Positions 57,382-64,000 of a stretch of DNA of 64,000 bases are shown in pieces. Source of the DNA: Dokdonella sp. (GTDB lineage Bacteria > Pseudomonadota > Gammaproteobacteria > Xanthomonadales > Rhodanobacteraceae); contig NZ_JAHCAQ010000001.1 in NCBI RefSeq assembly GCF_019634845.1, positions 248,001 through 312,000 of the forward strand, given 5' to 3'. Numbering within the stretch: position 1 is the first letter of the stretch; each line of letters begins with the position of its first letter. A program made the position numbers and the translations under genes. The notes under the pieces are model-generated. The model did no database searches, had not been told where the DNA came from, and worked only from the letters and a program-made list of their open reading frames with translations.

Positions 57382-57648
57382 ATGTCCGAAACGCCGCCCG
57401 ATCGCCTCAGCGTCGATCCGCAGAGCCCGCACTACGATGAGGCCGTGCTCGCGCGTGGCGTCGGCATCCGCTTCAACGGCCAGGAGCGCACCAACATCGA
57501 GGAATACTGCGTGAGCGAAGGCTGGGTGCGGGTCGCCGCCGGTCGTGCGCGCGATCGGCGCGGGCGCCCGATGACGCTCAAGATCAAGGGCAACGTCGCG
57601 CCCTATTTTCAGGACAACCAGCCTGCGGACGACCCGCCCGCGGCCTGA
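57382..57648 (+). CDS. DUF3297 family protein
   Basis: 88 residues: MSETPPDRLSVDPQSPHYDE, GVGIRFNGQERTNIEEYCVS, EGWVRVAAGRARDRRGRPMT and LKIKGNVAPYF, a near-complete match to the short DUF3297 family found in gammaproteobacteria. Soluble, cytoplasmic, function unknown. Start MSETPP chosen because the family begins there; there is no strong ribosome binding site. Confidence 0.87.
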   Translation: MSETPPDRLSVDPQSPHYDEAVLARGVGIRFNGQERTNIEEYCVSEGWVRVAAGRARDRRGRPMTLKIKGNVAPYFQDNQPADDPPAA

Positions 57649-57673
57649 CCGGCCGCGCGCGACCGGCGCGCCA

Positions 57674-57690
57674 GCCACACCCGGTGTGGC
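57674..57690 (+). terminator. Small hairpin after DUF3297
   Basis: GCCACAC-CCG-GTGTGGC, a 7-bp perfect stem 25 bases after the stop, no T-run. A possible weak terminator. Confidence 0.3.
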
Positions 57691-57772
57691 GGCGTCCCAG
57701 CTTTCGTCATGGGGCGGCGCCGCGCTGGCCTGTTAGCATCGGACGGTTTTCGGTCACCGAGGGCTTCATCCG

Positions 57773-59425
<1,653 letters not shown>

Positions 59426-59432
59426 CCGTGTC

Positions 59433-59461
59433 CCGGCGCGGCGCTGCGGGCGCCGCGCCGG
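59433..59461. terminator. 12-bp perfect hairpin between convergent protease genes
   Basis: CCGGCGCGGCGC-TGCGG-GCGCCGCGCCGG. It lies eight bases after the M28 stop and 57 bases from the end of the oppositely oriented protease gene, so it could serve both strands. No T-run. Confidence 0.5.
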
Positions 59462-59517
59462 CGTTCATGCGTTCCTTTCCCGGCGCACGCCAGGCCGCCA
59501 TGCGGTGACGCCGCCGG

Positions 59518-60855
59518 TCAGTCGAACCCGTTCTTGAAGATGAGGTCGGTACCCACGGGCACGATGCAGGCTGGCGTGTGCGCGGCGATGAGCCCGCTCA
59601 GCTGCGTGATCTGGACCGGGTGGAACTGCGCGACGTTGGCGCCGCAGGCCGCGCCATTGGGCGCGCTCATGTGGCAGTAGCTCATGACCGTGCCGTTGTG
59701 CGCGCCTGGTCCCGATACCGGGCAGCTCACGGCGCCGCCGTAGCAACCTATGCCCGATTCGCCCTTGTAGCACTGGTCGATCGTGTCGCTCGCGACCGGC
59801 GAGCTGCCATTGGTCGCGCTCGCGCAATGGGTGTGGGCGGCGCCGAAATTGTGGCCCAGTTCGTGGGCGACGAGATTCGCCGACGAATTCACCGGCACGG
59901 CCGGGTTCGTGAACACCTTGTTGACGCTGTAGCTGTAGGTGCTGTCGCAGTAGGCATCGAGCCAGGCGATGCCCGAGGCGCTGTAGCCGCCCGTCATCTG
60001 GCCTGAGAGCAGCATCGCGAACGCGCGTTGCACGCTGGCGTGGTGAGAGTGCCAGTAGCTGCCGAAACTGTTGAGGTCGGTCGTGTTGGCAGCCGCGTCG
60101 GCGGCGATCGTGTACGGCGTGCCGGTGGTACGGAACAGCGTCGTGCCCTGCAGCAGGGTGATGTTGAGGTCGCGCTCGTACATGATGTTCATGCTGCCGA
60201 ACAGATCCGCGATCCAGTTGCTGGCGGCCGTCACGTTGGCCGCGGCCGTGCCGCCGAAGCGGTTGACCAGCAGCTCCTTGTCGACGTCCACCGCAACCGT
60301 GGCCGTGCGCGCCGCCGCCATCGTCGTGTCGGGTGTGAACGCAAACGGCAGCGTGGCACTGGCGGCGGCGGTGACGACTGCATCGTCGGTGCCGAGCGTG
60401 CGCAGGGTCACGCCGGCCGGCAAGGCTTCTTCGCTCGGCCGCACGATGAGGCGCAGTCGCGGCGCTTCGCCTTCGGCGCTGACCACGAAGCTGCCCGCCG
60501 CGGACGAACCCGAGCCGGCGATATCGCGCAGGCCCGGCGCGAAGGCCAGATGCACGCGCGTCTGGCCGTTCTCGTCGCTGCCGATGAGCTGGATGCGCGC
60601 GCTGCGCGGGACTTCGCGTTCGCCATCGGCGCCGCTGGTGAGCAGGCGCGCGCCCGGCGCGTAGACGTCGATGCGCTTGAACTGCAGGCGATGGCGGATG
60701 CCGGCGCCGTCGGGAAAGCCGTCGATGCCGAGGTGGCCGTCGACCGTCACCGAGTCGAGCGTGGCGAAGCCGGCCGGCGACAGCGAGTATTCGTGTGGAG
60801 CGGCCGCCAGCGTTCCGGCGTGGACGAGCAGAACGAGCGTGAGCAGGCTGCGCAT
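59518..60855 (-). CDS. Secreted reprolysin-like zinc metalloprotease (M12-type metzincin)
   Basis: 445 residues with a signal peptide (LLTLVLLVHAGTLAAA). N-terminal beta-rich propeptide-like part, then a metzincin domain: HELGHNFGAAHTH (H331, E332, H335, H341) and Met-turn VMSYCHM, with several Cys pairs. It ends GTDLIFKNGFD, the terminal motif also found in two other exported proteins. ATG 60855 has GGGGGA upstream; ATG 60867 is an alternative. Secreted protease; substrate unknown. Confidence 0.88.
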   Translation of the reverse strand: MRSLLTLVLLVHAGTLAAAPHEYSLSPAGFATLDSVTVDGHLGIDGFPDGAGIRHRLQFKRIDVYAPGARLLTSGADGEREVPRSARIQLIGSDENGQTRVHLAFAPGLRDIAGSGSSAAGSFVVSAEGEAPRLRLIVRPSEEALPAGVTLRTLGTDDAVVTAAASATLPFAFTPDTTMAAARTATVAVDVDKELLVNRFGGTAAANVTAASNWIADLFGSMNIMYERDLNITLLQGTTLFRTTGTPYTIAADAAANTTDLNSFGSYWHSHHASVQRAFAMLLSGQMTGGYSASGIAWLDAYCDSTYSYSVNKVFTNPAVPVNSSANLVAHELGHNFGAAHTHCASATNGSSPVASDTIDQCYKGESGIGCYGGAVSCPVSGPGAHNGTVMSYCHMSAPNGAACGANVAQFHPVQITQLSGLIAAHTPACIVPVGTDLIFKNGFD

Positions 60856-60923
60856 GGATTCCCCCATCGTGGCTGTTGCCACGCCATTGTAGCGATGCGC
60901 TGCCACATCGGCAGCGCGCTCCA

Positions 60924-61832
60924 TCACCGTCGCGGCGTGCTGGCGGCGGGCTGCGCGCCGTCGAGCAGCAGCAGTGGATCGAGCCGCACGCCGAACCAGT
61001 TGAGCCCCCAATGCACGTGGGGTCCGCTCGCACGGCCGGTGTGGCCTGCCGCGCCGAGCACCTCGCCCTGTTCGATGCGCTGGCCGACACGCACGTCGAT
61101 GCGCGACAGGTGCAGGAAGTTCGAACTGACGCCGTGGCCATGGTCGAGCAGCACGGTGCCGCCGGTGAGATACAGGTCGGCATCGGCAAAGCTCACGATG
61201 CCGGCGGCAGGGGCCAGCACCGGCGTGCCTTCGGGCACGGCGATGTCCATGCCCGAATGCGGTGCCTTCGGTACATCCCTGCCATCGACCACGTAGATGC
61301 GCTGGTTGCCGAAGCGGCCGCTGATGCGGCCGTGCACGGGCCACTGGAAATCGGCGCGGTAGTCCTCGCGCGCATCGTCGCGCTCGCGTGCGGCGCTCAC
61401 GCGTGCCTGTTCGCGCGCGATGCGGGCGGCGATCGCTGGCGGTGGCTCGACGCTGGCCGGAGGTACACCGACGACACGCTCGATCGGCCAGTCGCGTGGC
61501 GTGACCTCGATGTGCACCTGCTCGCGGTGGCCGTCGGCCGTGATCGTCTCCAGGCGGACCGGGCCGTGTTCGTCGCGACCGATGCCGAACACGACCGCGC
61601 CATCGGGGGCGACCCGCAGCGCTTGCCCGGCCAGGTACACGCGCGTGCGCGGCGTGACCTGCGCGCGCACGAGCGAACCCTGCGCCGCGCTGGCCGGGAA
61701 CGGCGCGCCGGCGCTGGCCGCTGGTGCGAGCAGTGTCGTGCCGAGCACGGCCAGCAGTGCGCAGCGCGCGCGCAGGCCCGCTGCATGGCGCACTGCGCGC
61801 GGCACCGGTTGGCGCAGGGCGCGCGTGATCAT
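60924..61832 (-). CDS. M23 (LytM) family peptidoglycan endopeptidase
   Basis: 302 residues with a signal peptide (CALLAVLGTTLLAPAASA). An N-terminal Ig-like/beta domain and a helix, then LytM: HSGMDIAVPEGTPVLAPAAG and GPHVHWGLNWFG, the zinc His/Asp/His set. It probably cuts peptide cross-links in the cell wall, or regulates amidases if inactive; the ligands look intact. Its ATG overlaps the dihydroorotase stop (ATGA), so the two are coupled. Confidence 0.9.
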   Translation of the reverse strand: MITRALRQPVPRAVRHAAGLRARCALLAVLGTTLLAPAASAGAPFPASAAQGSLVRAQVTPRTRVYLAGQALRVAPDGAVVFGIGRDEHGPVRLETITADGHREQVHIEVTPRDWPIERVVGVPPASVEPPPAIAARIAREQARVSAARERDDAREDYRADFQWPVHGRISGRFGNQRIYVVDGRDVPKAPHSGMDIAVPEGTPVLAPAAGIVSFADADLYLTGGTVLLDHGHGVSSNFLHLSRIDVRVGQRIEQGEVLGAAGHTGRASGPHVHWGLNWFGVRLDPLLLLDGAQPAASTPRR

Positions 61833-63175
61833 CGGGCGAAGCCCAGTCGTTGCCCGCGCACGCGATCATCGACGTGCGCGCCATCCCAGACCTGCATGCC
61901 GTTGACGAAGGTGGCGGCGATGCTGGAGCGGAACGTGTAGCCCTCGAATGGCGTCCAGCCGCATTTGGACAGCACGTCGCGGGCCGTGACCGTGTGCGGC
62001 CGTTGCGGGTCGACCAGTACGAGATCGGCGTGACAGCCTTCGCGCAGCCAGCCGCGTTCGTGCACGTCGAACAGCGTGGCGGGGGCATGGCACACCGCCT
62101 CGACCACGCGCTCGAGGGTGAGCACGCCATCGAACACGCGCTCGAGCGCGCACTGCAGCGCGAACTGCACCAGCGGCAGGCCCGATGGCGCCCGCGCGTA
62201 CTGCGCCGATTTCTCGGTCACCAGGTGCGGTGCGTGGTCGGTGGCGAGCACGTCGATGCGACCCTCGGCCAGCGCGCGCGTGATCGCGGCGCGATCGGCG
62301 GCGTCCTTGATCGCCGGGTTGCACTTGATGAGGCTGCCGAGCCGCGCGTAGTCGTCGCTGCAGTAGTGCAGGAAATGGACACAGGTTTCAGCCGTGATGC
62401 GCTTGCCGCGCAGCGGCCCCGGATCGAACAGGGCGCACTCGTCGGCGGTGGAAATGTGCAGCACGTGCAGGCGCGTGCCATGCCGGCGTGCCAACTCGAT
62501 CGCGAGCCGGGTCGACTTGAGGCAGGCCTCGCGCGAGCGGATCAACGGATGCTGCGCGATCGGGATGTCCTCGCCGTAGCGCTCGCGGGCCGCGGCTTCG
62601 TTGGCGAGGATGATCGGCGTGTCCTCGCAGTGGGTGATGATCGGCGTCGGCGCGTCGCGGAAGATGCCGTCGAGCGTGGCTGGATCATCGACCAGCATGT
62701 TGCCGGTGGAGGCGCCCATGAACACCTTGATGCCGGGTGCGGCGCGTGGGTCGAGGCGACGGATCTGGTCGAGGTTGTCGTTGCTGGCGCCGAGGTAGAA
62801 CGCGTAGTTGACGCGCGCCACTTCGGCGGCGCGTGCGTACTTGGCTTCGAGCGCGGCGTGGTCGGTGGCAGGCGGTCGCGTGTTGGGCATCTCCATGAAA
62901 CTGGTGATGCCGCCGGCGGCGCAGGCACGCGATTCGCTCTCGATGTCGGCCTTGTGGGTGAGTCCGGGTTCGCGGAAGTGCACCTGGTCGTCGATCATGC
63001 CGGGCAGCAGCCAGCGACCGCGTGCATCGAGCACCCGCTCGCCCGGCTGCGCCGCAAGGCTGGCGCCGATCTGGTCGATGCGCCCATTGCGGATGCGCAG
63101 ATCGCCGTGCCAGCGACGCCCGTCGCTGACCAGTTCGGCGTTGGTGATGAGCCAGTGGCTGTCGAGGTCAGTCAT
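61829..63175 (-). CDS. pyrC: Dihydroorotase (class I, PyrC-like amidohydrolase)
   Basis: 448 residues. Amidohydrolase sites: [16 protein letters not shown], carbamylated Lys in [14 protein letters not shown], His in THCEDTPII, His in VLHISTADE and Asp in ATDHAPH. It closes carbamoyl-aspartate to dihydroorotate in pyrimidine synthesis. Odd: the usual HxH of strand 1 reads QxH, a variant I recall also in Bacteroidetes enzymes annotated as dihydroorotase, so activity is likely but not certain. Start MTDLDSHW overlaps the end of yidD by eight bases. Confidence 0.88.
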   Translation of the reverse strand: MTDLDSHWLITNAELVSDGRRWHGDLRIRNGRIDQIGASLAAQPGERVLDARGRWLLPGMIDDQVHFREPGLTHKADIESESRACAAGGITSFMEMPNTRPPATDHAALEAKYARAAEVARVNYAFYLGASNDNLDQIRRLDPRAAPGIKVFMGASTGNMLVDDPATLDGIFRDAPTPIITHCEDTPIILANEAAARERYGEDIPIAQHPLIRSREACLKSTRLAIELARRHGTRLHVLHISTADECALFDPGPLRGKRITAETCVHFLHYCSDDYARLGSLIKCNPAIKDAADRAAITRALAEGRIDVLATDHAPHLVTEKSAQYARAPSGLPLVQFALQCALERVFDGVLTLERVVEAVCHAPATLFDVHERGWLREGCHADLVLVDPQRPHTVTARDVLSKCGWTPFEGYTFRSSIAATFVNGMQVWDGAHVDDRVRGQRLGFAR

Positions 63176-63434
63176 GCGGATGCTCGTGTGGATGGGGAAG
63201 GGGGCGCGGAAAGCAGCGGAAGGTCGTCGGCACCGGGTCGTGGCCGCCACGACACAGCGGTTGGCAGCGCACGATACGCCAGCTCGCCAGCCACAGCCCG
63301 CGCGCCGTGCCGAAGCGTGCGAGCGCGACGCGCGCGTAGTCCGAGCAACTCGGGTGGAAGCGACAGCGTGGCCCGAGCAGCGGGCTGACCACGCGCTTGT
63401 ACGCGCGCAGCAGGTGGATGAGCAGGCGGGACAT
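63168..63434 (-). CDS. yidD: YidD, membrane protein insertion efficiency factor
   Basis: 88 residues: [20 protein letters not shown] then [28 protein letters not shown], the complete YidD pattern with its conserved cysteines and amphipathic N-terminal helix. It assists YidC-dependent insertion. In most bacteria it lies between rnpA and yidC; here it leads a yidD-pyrC-M23 operon. Start MSRLLIHLL chosen by homology. Confidence 0.92.
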   Translation of the reverse strand: MSRLLIHLLRAYKRVVSPLLGPRCRFHPSCSDYARVALARFGTARGLWLASWRIVRCQPLCRGGHDPVPTTFRCFPRPLPHPHEHPHD

Positions 63435-63501
63435 CTCGCGAGGTGACGGCGGTCCTGGGCGGGGCGCGAATTTGCGCGGCGATCGGGCACGATTGCCGCG
63501 G

Positions 63502-63530
63502 TTGCCGGGGGTCGACACTTAGGCTATAAC
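63502..63530 (+). promoter_or_regulatory. Sigma-70 promoter of the Lys/Ala-rich gene
   Basis: TTGCCG (63502-63507), 17 bases, TATAAC (63525-63530); start expected near 63537, 29 bases before the ATG at 63566. The best plus-strand promoter in the window. Confidence 0.75.
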
Positions 63531-63565
63531 ACGCGACCGCTCGGCTCACAAGGCGAACACCGGAC

Positions 63566-64000
63566 ATGGCGACAAGCAAGGCGAAAGGCAAGGCGAAAGC
63601 ACCCGCGCCGCGCAAGGCGGCGAAGGCGACCAAACCGACCGTGGCCAAGAAGGCCGCCGGCAACAAGCCTGCTGCAAAAAAGCCTGCCGCAAAGAAGCCT
63701 GCCAAGCCGCTGGCACGCCAGCCTGCCAGCCGCGCGCCGGCGAAGGCGGCGGCTGCGAAGCAGGCCGTGGCGAAGAAGGTCGCGGCGAAGAAGCCCGCGG
63801 CGAAGAAGCCCGTGGCGAAGAAGGTCGCACCTGCCCGGCCCGTGGCGCGCAAGGCTGCGCCGGCCAAGGCACCGCCGCGCGCCGCGAAGTCGCCGGCGGC
63901 ACCAGCCAAGCCCCCCGTGGTGACCAGGCCCAAGGCCGCTGCCACTCCATCAACGAACAAGGTCGCCGCGCCCGTCGCGGCGCCGAGCAAGTCATCCGTG
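63566..64000 (+). CDS. Lys/Ala/Pro-rich protein, 5' part (DksA N-terminal extension or H1-like)
   Basis: 145 codons to the right window edge with no stop. MATSKAKGKAKAPAPRKAAK opens a long basic, disordered tract of K-K-P-A/V-A repeats (AKKPAAKKPA, AKKVAAKKPAAKKPVAKKVA), like eukaryotic H1 tails. In Xanthomonadales the RNA polymerase regulator DksA often carries such an N-terminal extension; a histone H1-like nucleoid protein is the alternative. The zinc-finger part that would decide lies outside the window. A clear promoter precedes it. Confidence 0.75.
   Translation, partial: MATSKAKGKAKAPAPRKAAKATKPTVAKKAAGNKPAAKKPAAKKPAKPLARQPASRAPAKAAAAKQAVAKKVAAKKPAAKKPVAKKVAPARPVARKAAPAKAPPRAAKSPAAPAKPPVVTRPKAAATPSTNKVAAPVAAPSKSSV

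Noticed and set aside
63172-63990. Minus-strand frame rich in Ala/Gly/Phe (FFAAGFFAAG repeats)
   Set aside because: It is the antisense of the Lys/Ala-rich gene; the plus-strand frame has a promoter and a recognised composition.

Overview
The window is a high-GC (about two thirds G+C) stretch of gammaproteobacterial chromosome. Gene order points to the Xanthomonadales/Lysobacterales, probably a Rhodanobacteraceae-like (Dokdonella/Rudaea type) bacterium. The supporting blocks are ypjD<>ffh, rpsP-rimM-trmD-rplS, kdsB-phosphatase-uvrC-pgsA next to tRNA Gly/Cys/Leu, and a Lys/Ala-rich N-terminal extension of the kind I recall on xanthomonad DksA. The taxonomic call is inference; no 16S is present. 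No IS element, prophage or CRISPR array was seen.

Layout. 1-7949: end of acnD, prpD, then prpF (methylcitrate cycle, propionate use), interrupted by a thiamine module: an APH-fold kinase, a TPP riboswitch, a TonB-dependent receptor and a PnuT-type permease. 7953-10330: ypjD divergent from ffh. 10476-14208: operon of two exported proteins of unknown function (DUF1800, Tat-exported DUF1501) and a small monoheme-type secreted protein. 14376-16457: rpsP-rimM-trmD-rplS operon with a clear terminator. 16645-18519: htpG behind a heat-shock-type promoter. 18672-28458: acetoacetate decarboxylase, methionine aminotransferase plus omega-amidase, an ArnT-like glycosyltransferase, yceH, a large exported zinc protease, a cupin, hslO, and a wrecked PemI/PemK-type toxin-antitoxin locus. 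28495-38540: mfd, a two-gene RND efflux pump, a GNAT, a YjbR protein and a CDF transporter. 38582-42896: paired Na+/H+ antiporters (NhaD and a CPA2 type) and a wax ester synthase/DGAT. 42908-45697: a one-polypeptide MmeI-like (type IIL) restriction-modification enzyme whose specificity region has foreign base composition. 45854-52637: aldehyde dehydrogenase, xseA, a phospholipase-D-type cardiolipin synthase, ispG, an EamA permease. 52691-56884: kdsB, phosphatase, uvrC, pgsA and three tRNAs lying on the opposite strand. 57039-64000: ybiI-type zinc finger, DUF3297, exported M28, M12-like and M23 peptidases, a dihydroorotase, yidD and the start of a Lys/Ala-rich protein.

Most of the window is housekeeping. 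The accessory or unusual parts are the thiamine module inside the prp cluster, the DUF1800/DUF1501/heme operon together with a short '..IF..GF(D/E)' motif shared by three exported proteins, the type IIL enzyme, the toxin-antitoxin remnant, and the inverted tRNA block.
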